From assembly GCA_964035545.1 (NCBI GenBank), contig OZ037766.1:10487722-10551721 (forward strand): DNA of 64,000 nt, written 5' to 3'. The DNA comes from Bugula neritina (lineage: Eukaryota > Bryozoa > Gymnolaemata > Cheilostomatida > Bugulidae). A program made the position numbers and the translations under genes. Below the pieces are notes generated by a model. It was given only the letters and a program-made list of their open reading frames with translations. It searched no databases and was not told where the DNA came from. Shown here piece by piece: positions 34,501-47,400 of this stretch. How positions within the stretch are numbered: the stretch's first letter is position 1; each line of letters begins with the position of its first letter.

Positions 34501-37500
34501 TCTAGTTCACAGTTCACCATTAAATTAGTATAGAAATAGTTTTATATAATATATAACAAATAGACAATTTATATCACTCAGTCACAATTAACCAGTATTA
34601 TAATTATATATAGTAGCAGCTTGTGTGTAATTTTGATACATTATAAATAATATGTATAATTAAAGAAGAACAAAGTTTTACCTGGATGCATGTAACACAT
34701 ACTTACCCATACAGTTCTTGTCAGGCATAAGTAGATGGCCATCTGGGCAATCACATGTGTAATCACCAACAGTGTTAATACAAGTCCCTAATCCACATAT
34801 CCCAGGGTACACTTCACACTCATTTATGTCTGTTAACAACACAACAGGAGCTAATGGTTTGGTACAGAGTACATAAGTAACTATCATATTTTGTTGTCAC
34901 TTCAATGTTACACATTAGTTTCCAAACAGTTATTTATATCTAAGAAGTGTATCTAGGTTTTTATTTGACTTGAAGAGCCAATAACATGTACAACACTTGT
35001 TAAACCTGTAGTAGAACTTATTCACATTATTACAAGTATATATTATTACTTACTATAATTATGATACGTTTGAGCTTTAACCCATTTATCAAAACCTATA
35101 GGAGTAATATGCATATATTACTGAATAACTACCTTGACAAATGTACATCTTATCAATCGCATAGCCAGAGGGGCAAGTACATTGGAAAGAGCCGTACGTG
35201 TTTCTACAGGTACCACCCTTACATAAAGTTGGGAATTGTTCACACTCATCTAGATCCATCAGGTTCAACCCTCCGCCTTTTTCTTTAGGAACACGCCCAT
35301 CACCTAGGCAACCATAAAATGGTGAAATGAATACGATTGCAAGCAGTAATATTGCTGTCTTAGAAGTTGTAGAAATAGGAAACAGCAAAAAAGTACCAAA
35401 AATTCACCTTAATTTTATCAAACCTATTGAAAAAATCCGTTTGCAGTGTTTGGTACAAAAGTTCTAGAAAGATCTGAGCAAATAATAGCTTTGTTTGATT
35501 GTTTTGAGCAGTGGTTAAAGCAAATGCATTAATCAACTAACAATTTAATTTGGGAAATAATTAGAATAATTATTGGTATGATGGTATGATATTTTATTTC
35601 TAGGGTACAGATTACAACACCTACTATTGCCATTGACTAGTAAATATTCCCAACACTTGAGAAAACAATTGTAGAATTTCCAAATAAGCATTAGTGCAAA
35701 TACTGTCTTGATAGTGTTATATGTAAAGGTATATGTCTGTAGATATTGCAAATGAACAAGTTAAATCAAATTGTAGCATTATAAATTAGATTCAAAGTTT
35801 GTTGGAAATGCCTATACCTGGACACAGCTCATCATATTGCACTGTGCCGTTCAAGGGACAAGGTTCACAGCTACCAGGATTCTGACCCCAACCGGCTCCT
35901 ACACTGCAGCAGCATGCAGCCCGCTGCACTCGGTTGGGGAAACTAGAATAGCAAGCTCCTTCACCAGATATGGGAGCATCCATATAGCAAGATCCCACTC
36001 TTCTGTCTACCAAAACAGTTCCGAAAACATAATAATATTATAATGAAATGCGCCAGTAAAATAATCACCTCGTTACTACAATTAAGAAAAATATAACTAC
36101 GCAGCGCGTACAATACGACGTCCGTAGAAATCAATCTTAATAATAACCTTGTACTTTCAAGAAGCGTCGGTGGTGTAAAGGTTAGCATTGTTGCCTTCCA
36201 AGCAATAGATCCGGGTTCGATTCCCGGCCGACGCATATTTTTTTATTAATTAAGCATCAACTATTTATTTCGTTTGCTTTAGAGCTCAGATTACTCATTG
36301 TCTTCATTTGCCATCAGTCTTTTCCTAATGTAATCTGGCCGTATAAACATTTAATTTATCTAGTGAAACCTTCATGTCTTTTTAAATTTCTAAAACTGGT
36401 GCTGCGGGTGTTCACACCATTTTTATTATTGCACCCAAAAGACTCTAGCAGCTGCTGAAATGCAATAATATATAAGTAAAACTTACTTACCATAGCAATC
36501 ATTTCCAGATGCTAAAAGTTCAAATCCTTCTGCGCAGTTGCATATATAGCTACCATTTATATTAATGCATTCTCCATAATTACACGAATCTTCACTTAGA
36601 CATTCATCAATGTCAATGCAGGTACTTCTCAGTTCACCAAGCTCATAACCTGCATCCAAATTATTATACTCATACATGGTGATGAATTTTCTTATACAAA
36701 TGTAAGCAATATAGTTTAAAAGTATAATGATGAACAAAACTGACAATTAGGGCTTTTTATGTGGTCCTGGAGCTGTGATAAGTTGTTTTTTCTATAAAAA
36801 AATAGAACAATGTAGTGTAAAACTATTTAATCAACTTTGAGTTGAACACAGCACAGCTCTATGACCAGGAAAATAATACAATTATTATAAAAAAGTTATT
36901 AGCACCCACCTTGATTACATATGCACTGAAACATGCCATACATGTTCTCACATTTTCCATTCGTACAGAGCTCTTTAAACTCATCACACTCGTTTATGTC
37001 TGCAACACATAAAATCATATCTAGAGTTATGCCAGAGCTATTTTAAAATGAAGCTTTAATTAATAAAATGTTCCGACTTGACTGGAATTTTGAGAATTCT
37101 GTCGTTGCTTCACATATTTTTCATCATATAAAAACAGAGTATAACAGTATAAATGCAAATCAAAACTACCCTAATCAGTTATAGCATTATGTTGTTAGGG
37201 TTCCACTTTTTGCTTTTGAAACCTTAACCCACTAGTTAGTTCTTACTTGAGATTATAAACAAAAGATGTAGTTACAGTTTTCAACAATTGAAATATAAAA
37301 TATAATATTACCTTCACAAGCTTGTCCATCACTTGTTGGTGAAAATCCCATATCGCATTCACAATGAAATGAACCAGCATCATTCAAGCATTGACCATTT
37401 TTACACAATTCTAAGTTATTTTCACACTCATCAAAATCTGTAACAGCAATAATATGTATATAATATGCATTTAGGTGCAGCAGTGGCAAAATTTTATTAG

Positions 37501-40500
37501 TTCAAGGTCTTGAAATTTCCTAATATAAATTTTGGTTTTGAGAATTCTCACAAGAACATGACGTCTTTTATTAAATTTTCAATCTAGAACACAGACTTTT
37601 CTCAATTTCTTCATTACTGCACCTACTTCAAATATTATCTCATTCTACATTTAATATTTGAAATAAATAAATAGTGATTTTTTAATTATTCAAGTTTAAG
37701 TTTAAATTATTCAAATTTAATTATTTCAACCTCCAAGTATGTGTTATTGGAATTTTTATGAAGTTTAGAAGCATAGACCTTTTTTAAGGGTTCTTAACTG
37801 ACAACATTACTCTGTTTTACTCCCAAACATTCTTGCAATATAATCTACTTTACCATAACATTCTTGTCCATTCCCAGTAAAGCCATCATCACACATGCAG
37901 ATATAGCTGCCAGGTGCATTGATACAGGAAGCATTGGGATCACAGCCACCATTGTTTAGCAGACATTCATTAACATCTAAAAGAATTGTTTGAAGCTTTA
38001 TTGTATAAAAACAATAATTTCTATTTACAGAGCAAGAACTTAGTTAAAGTCTAGAAAACCAATGAAAGCCCCAGCCAAACTTTTCATAGTTCTGTATGCA
38101 CCAACAGTAAACATGTATGTTCACATACTACATTGCATGGTCTAATAATAACCAGCAATAACTGACCTCTACAGGTAACACCATCTCCAGAGAACCCGGC
38201 TTTGCAGCGGCATATATAGGAGCCTTCTCTATTGTCACAGTTAGCGTCTTCGTGACAAATATTTTCACCTTGACACTCATCATCATCAGTACAACTTGAT
38301 AAATATAATAAATAACATTTTAGAGCTAAAAAAGCTTTTTTACAATTTACATTGAATATAGCTTGGTTTTGCAAGATTTATATGTTTGATATGACTTGGC
38401 TTTTGTTTTTAGTTAAAATTTAGTTGACTAGCTCTTTTTTACTTGACTTGATTGCGCCAAAATGAATGTGTTGCTTTACTCACATAATATACACATATTG
38501 AAAACAGCAAGCTTTCCTTAAGAAACCTACAAACATAAAAAGTACTCACCCTTGGCTACCAGGTTTTTCAGAAAATCCAGGATCACAATCACAAGTGTAA
38601 GAACCAATGTTGTTTAAGCAATCTCCAACTCCACAGATGCTAGGGTTTACGAAGCATTCATCAACATCTAAACAACACATTACTCATATAGAGTTAAACA
38701 AGAGTGGTGGACATAAAATAATAGTATGAATAGCTTGTGGAATATTAAACATGATTGATTGCAAAATAATATCAAAAAAATTAGGTTCTACCGAGATTTG
38801 AACTCGGATCGCTGGATTCAAAGTCCAGAGTGCTAACCATTACACCATAGAACCTTTGCTGGTCATTCACGATTTTAATAAGAAGAATACATTCATCAAG
38901 CTGCTTGCAATAATTGCGAAAACGTAATCCTTCAAATATCTATTATGTTAATAATTTTAGACTTAAATATTAATTTCTCAATTTCAAACTAATAAAGTAA
39001 TCCTAATAGCATCACCCAGATTTCTCCTCCCCCCCCCTTCCCAACTACTTTAGCCTCATAAACAACAAAGTTAATGCTAAAACCTTCGTAATTATTGCTG
39101 CAGCAACCACTGCATGGTAAATTTAGATAAAGGAACAAAATATGCTTACTCAATTACAAATTCAATTTTTATAAGAATGTTGAAAATTGTTTAAAAGTAC
39201 AAAAAAATAGGAAATGAACTCCATTATTCACATAATATTAATATTGATACAGCTCATATATACTGTGAGTGCTGAATATACAACTCAACCCTTCAAATGT
39301 TCACAGTCTGCAAAATACCTATGTTCATAGACATACATAGGATTCATCTATGCATTCGCGCGAACCACATCAAGAGGAGTTCATCGAATACATAATGAAT
39401 CAGCCATAATAAATACATATCATTTGCAAAAACAATGTATTCTCTTGATAGCAACACATTTACAGCTTTTTTTTCTTGTTTAAACATTTAAATTCATTAT
39501 TGGAAATGAAAATAAGGGTAAATAAATTTAAATTACACAGCCTTGTATTTTATTAACACTCCCATAAGTAACTGAAACTCAAAAAGATGTTTGACAACTG
39601 TTTTGACAAGTTTCATAAAAATATTCAAGTGGGTCACAGATTTGCTAACGAAAAGCATAAGTTAGTAGTTTATTACTTTGTTACAGCCTGTGGTTACTTA
39701 TGAACAGGGATGTAGTGGTACCCATACGGTCTCATACGCAGTATGGCCTAAAAGAAAATAGACTGTTCTAGGCCATACACCCGTACGCCCCTGGGCGGCT
39801 TCCTGGACCCCCCTCCCCCCTAAGAGTATGGCCTAGAATATTTTTAGCACTACATCCCTGCTTATGAAGATTGTTTTTTATGAGTATGATCTTTAGAGAT
39901 GTTTAAAAATTGACAATAATTAGTCTCAAGTTGTAATCTGGTTTAATTAGACTCAACTGAAAGCTTTACTGAAATAATCCAGCCTAAACAATCATAGCCA
40001 TTGCTAATAGTGATCGTATTTGAATTTCGTGTAGGTGAAAGTGCCACTTAATCGCTACCATTAGATTAAAAGAAATTTGAGAAGGTTACAAGACCTGCAT
40101 ACCAACTCAATCTACTAGTTATATCGGCTTTTGGATTATTACACAGCTGCTGATCAGCAACTAACGGCAGCTAATTGTCTATACTCACTCACCAGAACAC
40201 GTAACTTTGTCTGAAGAAAGTTCGAATCCACCCACACATATACACCTATAACCACCTTCTTCGTTTTCACAGCTGCCTCCACCACATATATCTGGATTAC
40301 TAAAGCACTCATTGATGTCTGAAAAAGAGCAAGGAATAAAGTTACAATAAGTTGCAATAAAACGTGATGCAAATTTCATTAGCAGCCGTTATAGGGAACA
40401 ATAATGTGATGGTATGCTTGAAGCCTTTCCAGCCAGCCACAAATAGAGTACAAATTCTCTACACTTCAATCATACAAGATGATAAATTTATGATCGGTCT

Positions 40501-41359
40501 CTCTGAAGAGCTGCAAAGTTTTTTTTTAAGATTATCAAAAAATTGCAAAAATCGTAACTGCATTGATTTGGAAATAAAATGGTCAAATAAGATATGTAAT
40601 GAGTTAGATTGTAGTGTAAACTGTGAAGAAGAATATGAGACTAGAAAAGAACCACTGAAAGAAAAAGTTCAACCAACAGTATCTCCACATGAAAACTCTT
40701 GAAATGCACAAAGTTTTTTTAAAGTAATTTATAAAAAATATTTTAATAAAACTTTTGCGCAAAGAAAGGTATATTTGCTACTCACCAACACAGCTAAACC
40801 CATCTGGTGAAAGTTTAAATCCATTTTGACAAGTGCAGTAAAAAGATCCTACAGTATTGACACACCCTGACTGGCAGTTGTTACTATGTAATGCACACTC
40901 GTCTATATCTGAAAGAGTATATGAAAAAGATATTACCTAGCTACAATAGTGAACTTAGTAGGCCAAGCCAATTTTAAATCATTGTGTGAATTTACTAGCC
41001 ATTAAAATTGCGTGAGTTTCTTCTAGCAACATGGGCGTGGTAGTTTCAAAAAACGCTTTCATTAACTATAGAGAAAGATAAAATTACAAAAAATAAAAAG
41101 CTAAAGCTTTTGATTATTCTAATAACAGTCAATGTAAGTAGCTACCATCGAATATATTTAAACTATGGCAACCTTTAAATGAGTGCTAAAACTATAGGCT
41201 GTTTCAATTCAAATTGACTAAAAGTGTCAACAATAAATTGTTATTATTATTATTATAACATTATTATGACATATCATTGTAATAAGATTTTGAAAAAAAG
41301 GTTTATTTTGTTTATTTTGAAAAGAGTCTTTAAGTGTTCTGTAATGCATGTACGTCTCT

Positions 41360-41420
<61 letters not shown>

Positions 41421-44400
41421 AGGGACGATTATTTTTTGGCAATTTCAGATGCTGGTTTCTATTTCTGTTTGATGGTGTTTAATAAGCAACAATAGTGTAC
41501 ATAATATTTAATAATAAATAAAACTCAATAAAACTTCACAATCATCAAACAGATGACAGCATGCTAATGCATCATATTAAAACAAGCTAGATAAACTAAT
41601 TTCCTTTTCACACATGAGATTTTAAAAATTATTATAAACCAGTGTTCTAAAACTATAGCAAGTGGGAAAAGATTTATAAAAAAAATACTGAAAATTCCTT
41701 TGTGAAGCTAAGTAACTATGAAAACAAAACCAATCAAATGACATAGTGTGATTGAAGTCTGTTTTGCAGAGAAGATCGAACTAGCATACAAATAACAAAT
41801 TCATGATCTAGCTCACTGCAATTTAAACTACCTAATAGTACTGTGTATAAATCAAATCTAAAATGTTGTAATTCAGCTTCTAGAACTGATTTATTTATTT
41901 AAATCATACCAAGACAGGCAGAGTGAATATCATTTGGTTTGAAGCCTCTGTCACAGGTACACTGATAACCACCCATAAAGTTCTCACATCTTCCATTTGA
42001 GCAAATTGCATTTCCAGTCGAACATTCATCAATATCTAATAATATACCATCAATGTCTAATAATCTACCATCAATGTCTAATAATAAAATTCCATATATC
42101 ATCGTACTCCTCTTATATTTCGATGTTAACAGGCTACAATAGTAGCTTAAAGATTGATACAGCAGTCTAATGGATAGTTCTATAGTTATTTACTCCATAT
42201 AATGTAGAGATAAAGGAGTCAATGAGTCAGCAGCTTCCAGTATTTACAACAAAACGCAACATAGCACGACTGCAATATGTGTTTTGTTACGGTCTCCTAG
42301 GCCATTTATTAACAGCAGCCTTTATTATAGTATTTATTATTTATAGTTCTATGCAGATGCATGCATGAAAAAGAGTTGTGCATGTATACTTAACATTATT
42401 TAGCAGGTATATACCATATTGTCACTCTTTTTTTTACTATTTTTAAATAAAAAAACCAAAACAACCTTAAAAAATAAGTATTTCAAGAAAGCCCATTTTT
42501 AATACTATAATGCAAACTTTCTTTAATTAATATTGCAGTAAAAACCAATTTATTTGCTAATGAATTAAAGTTGAAAAGGATTAAAAAGAACTCTGCAGTC
42601 AAATCATAATTTACTGTATAATTATAGATGTATAGCAAAACATATAATAACTTATGAGACTTCATAATATATCCTGTGAGGCTTGTTCATATGTACCTTT
42701 GCAAGCTTTGCCTCCTGGCATTAGCTCGTGACCTTCAGGACACATGCACTCGAAAGACCCCTCTGTGTTGACACATGAACCACCAAAGCATAGCATCACA
42801 TCCTTGGCACATTCATCAATATCTATTAAATTACAACCAAACTGTTTCACATTTTAGAATTTCAACTCAACAATATTATTCTAATGTAGAAATTAAAATG
42901 CTATTTGTTGCATTTATTATTTGACATATTAATAATAACTACACCTTTACTTATTTGTTTCATTTCATGTATGGGGCAAATGATGATTTTAACTCTTTAT
43001 TGTATTTTTAAAATGTTATTCTGGTAGTTTATAAAGGTTGGCCCACGATCTCATAATGTAGTTACAAAAACCCTGTCAGTAAGATATCAATAAAATCAAC
43101 CAGTCTGAATTCACAAGCCTAAAAATAGTCAGTTATAGCCGGATTCTAGAGTTCAACGGGGTTTTGTGTTTTGTATTGATTATTATCAATCACTTTTGGC
43201 AAATTAAGTGTCAAAATCCTACAAAAATATGAAACATGCCAATTCAATAACTGCAACAATTTTAATTTTGAAGAAGTTATCTATCCCTATGCTATGAACT
43301 AGTTTCAAAGACAAATAGTAATTTGCAAACAAAAGTGTCCTCTTTTTCATAATACACGCGTTTACAACATCAGCTATGTTCATTTGAGTTAGTTGCTAGT
43401 CTTTTCTTCTCGCTTACCCATGCAGACTTTCATCATGACATGAGATTCATATCCTTCTTTACAGTTGCACTCAAAGCTACCAGCCGTGTTCACACATTCA
43501 CCTGGACCACATGTTTGGGGGTTCAGCTGACATTCATTTATATCTGTACAGTTGGTTCCTAGCAATAAAGTGCAAAACAAGACATTATTTCAACAAATTA
43601 GATTTATGGGAAAATTTTAGTTGTCGTAGCTACTAAAAACTAGCAATAAATAAATAAATGTATTTTATACTGTTTAAATAAATGATTATAATTTATGAGA
43701 AAAATATTAGAAATTTATTGTCATAAATGATTGTAAAAGACTTATTTTTCAATAATAGTAAGTCATTCGTATCTATAGAGATAATAATGCAACAAAACTC
43801 TTTGAACTTTAGTGAGACCATCCAACACTACAATATTGTAATACTTGTTTGTTTAAAGTATATAGAATGGTGGTCTGCCATACCTCTAGAGTTTACATAA
43901 AAACCCTGTGAGCATTCACATACGAAGCCAGTGGGCAACTTTCTACACAATCCATTATTACACAACTCAGGCCATGCTGAGCACTCATTGAATGCCTTGT
44001 CAGGAGTTGTTTTCTCGTCACATAACTCCATGTATTCAGCTGCAAATTACAAGACTTTTTAACTAAAATTCTTCCCTTTGACTAGAATCATTAAGCATTT
44101 TGCTTTAATAGACAAACTATATACCTACTCACAACATCTGAATCAAAACTAATCCATTAGCAATTTGTTTTAATAATTACCAACCAAACACAAACTACAC
44201 CTTTGGGTAAGGAAGTAACCATTCTAACATGTACCTAATATGTTATATTTTTAAACTGTAGCTCTATTATAACCTGCTAAATCCCCATAATTTAAATATT
44301 TATATCCCTATTTTTCTTAAAACACACAATTATTCAGTCTCATTGAAGAATATTCTACTAAGTTTGATGCATTTTCAAGCTTGGGCTGCATGAGTTATTA

Positions 44401-47400
44401 AAACCTACCTGTTCCTCTGTGAGGACACACTTCACAGTCATCCCCCCATGCCTTGCCAACAGAACAACAGCATTGATCTCTCTTAGTAACTCTGCTTAAT
44501 GCAGAAGAACAAATACCCTCTTTTGAACTCAGGTAGCAATTCTGTTGGCGTAAATCTGAAACAGGCAGCAATTTATGCATTCAGCTCAATATTTAAAGGT
44601 ATAAGTTATGCCTATATTATGTTTATATGTCTATATGAATAGAAATAGTTGACAGGAAAATATGTTTCTAAGACAGCCAGATGATCATATCAAACTCACC
44701 AACACATCGGCTGCCTACGAGTTGTAGTCCTTCCTTACATTGGCAGGAAAAAGAACCTTCTGTGTTTACACACCTGCCATTAACACATATATCTGGAAAA
44801 GCCTGGCATTCATCAATATCTGCAACAGAATGTTCTATTTTAGAGTATCACCCCAAGTGGGAATGCAAAAATATTGTATAGAAGGTGCTGTAGTCAGTAA
44901 TTATTACATATAATTACTGATAATCCTAACTATTATAGGGTTTATCTAGTTTATTAACTATACTCAATTACTAATGCAGCTCTACATTTCAGTTGTCCCA
45001 TATGGTCTAGGGGTTAGGATTCCTGGTTTTCACCCAGGCGGCCCGGGTTCGATTCCCGGTGTGGGAACTACATTTTTTTCGTGAAAATGCATATTATAGC
45101 AACCTAACTTGTCAACATTTTTTAAGATATGATGATGTAAATTGTAAATCATGAACACCTAAACATACTAGATATTTCTAAGTCTGCAAAATTGTAATAA
45201 ATTTCAAATAAAGTGGACTATCTTTCACATCAATGTATCCATACCAATGCACCGTGTCCCAGAATTCAAATGATATCCTTTAGGGCAGTAAGGAGTGTAG
45301 TCACTGCATGGTTGACAAGGGCTTCCCCAAGCCACCCCTACGGTTGAACAGCATTCGTCTCTTGTAATTCCATAAGGGAGCAAATTTCCCTCACATCCAG
45401 CATCCGAATATTTAGACCAGCATGTGTATTTTCTATTGTCTACAATGAACAGGTGACAATTAGATATTAATAAATTAATTAATTAATATACACACATTTT
45501 ACAGTAAGCTGTTTTCAAAACAAATAGCATGCATGTTACATAGCATAGCGCAAACTGCTGTTCAGTTTTAAAAAATAGTAGTTAAATTATGCTAAAACCA
45601 CTTACTTATACATAGTCCATGAGTAGAGTTCATCAACAAGCTGTGGTAAGGCAGGCAAACACACTCAAATCCACCAATAGAATTTCTACATTCTCCGTTG
45701 ATACAAGGGTGGTGTTCACATTCATTAATGTCTTCACAGTGAGACGTAAGGGGGTTCAGCTGGTAGCTAGAATCAATACATGTGTGCAGTGTGAATACTT
45801 TCAACTATTTTGTGATCAGTGCAATATTATTATTACACCAAATGCTTGCTAGTTTAGTAAAGAGATTTATATATCACTGTATTATTATATATAACATTAA
45901 AATGCTAAATTATATCAAAGTAACAATTTAATAGCAATTTTATCTAAGAGTATATGGGTTTATTCTGTTATGGGGCTTTTATATAAGACTATATTCACTT
46001 CTTAGCGTTATAGTATCATTGGTTTCAAATTCAAATTTTACTTCTGCTTTTTCAACTTTCTTGCAATTTTATAACAACTTTTAATTATAAATTTCGTAAT
46101 AAAGTTATTTTGGGCAGAATTGTTGTGAAAGATACATGTTATGGTAGCGCAATTGTTTGTATTGTTTGACTCTAACTTACTATCTCTTAGTCAGCACAGA
46201 AACAATACCTTGAAAAAATCTGCAATCAAGATTATAGTTAGCATTCCAAACACTACCCAGACAATGACAATTGTTGGACGATGACATCCAGCTTAGAATA
46301 CTGATATTAGAAGTCATGGTAGAACAGTTTTATGGTGTGCTGTCTAACACCAACTTAAATCAGCTTTGATGCAAGGTATGCTCATATGCACTATCATATG
46401 CGTGAATATAATTGAAGTAGCCTCTCAATATTGTTTTTTTTATATTCAGATATCAGATTTGTAACATACATATTATATTCTTTTAGACAGTTTATTTTGG
46501 GTTTGAGCTAATATTTTAATCAACACTATATAGTTTCCCCAGTCAACCACATTAAACACTCACGCAAGTTTATAGTCACCATCCCTATGAGAAAACCCCT
46601 GATGGAAGGGTTTTTTGTTAAATTGAACTAAGGACTTATTCAGATGAGGCACAAGAGCAATTATGACTAGATGCTCTTCCTAGCATCACCAATGGCCTTT
46701 GTTTGGGGCTCGAACCCATGACTTCGTGCTTACTAGGCAAACGCTCAAACCTCTAGACCACGGCTGCTCCCTAACCACATTAAACTTATTGTAAAATCAA
46801 CACCAAAGTACTTTGAATTTATAATGCATTTTTATGATGAACTATATAGTTGTTTTATTATATAGGATATGAAACATTGGTGTATGTTTGAGTATCTTCC
46901 CTATTTCACACAAGCTCTATACTCACCCAGTAGGACAAGTACACGTAAAGCTTCCAGCTACGTTCTTACAAACCCCATTTGAACATTTATTCCCTGATTC
47001 ACATTCATCTATATCTGTAACAGCATAACAAGTTTATCTATTGCAGACGTGTGTCTATATAATATACAATATAAATGTCTATAAGCAAATACAGCACTTC
47101 ACAGATCAAGACAGTTCTAGCAAGGCACTTTGAAAATAATTTTTAAGTAAACTCCTTTGCTATTTGTATTATTTTTGTTGATAAGCAGTCTAATCAGTGA
47201 TACATCTATATAATCTTTCACCGCATATATTCAACATATCATACAGAGGGCTGCAATATACTCTATATTTTTACTTATATATTCGTATAGTGGATTCTAA
47301 CCGACACAGAGAGATTCCTTGCCAGGGGGGTTTCTATATCCCCGGTCACATATACATCTGTATCCAGTCCTTTGAAGGTTTTGGCAAATACCGTTGGAAC

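Larger units (their letters stand above)
35818..44039 (-). other. FBN: Fibrillin exons 23-35: long run of twelve EGF modules, then TB4
   Basis: Exons 44039-43884, 43558-43418, 42822-42697, 42035-41910, 40908-40786, 40318-40193, 38667-38550, 38294-38167, 37976-37854, 37437-37312, 36999-36910, 36649-36491 and 36006-35818. Most carry D-[IVFL]-[DN]-E-C plus the beta-hydroxylation-type Asn/Tyr region, so calcium-binding EGFs. The last Cys of some modules sits on the next exon (23/24, 29/30, 33/34), as in human. Exon 35 is TB4 ([13 protein letters not shown]). The RGD integrin site present in human TB4 is absent; the same loop reads APISGEGAC. Confidence 0.93.
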
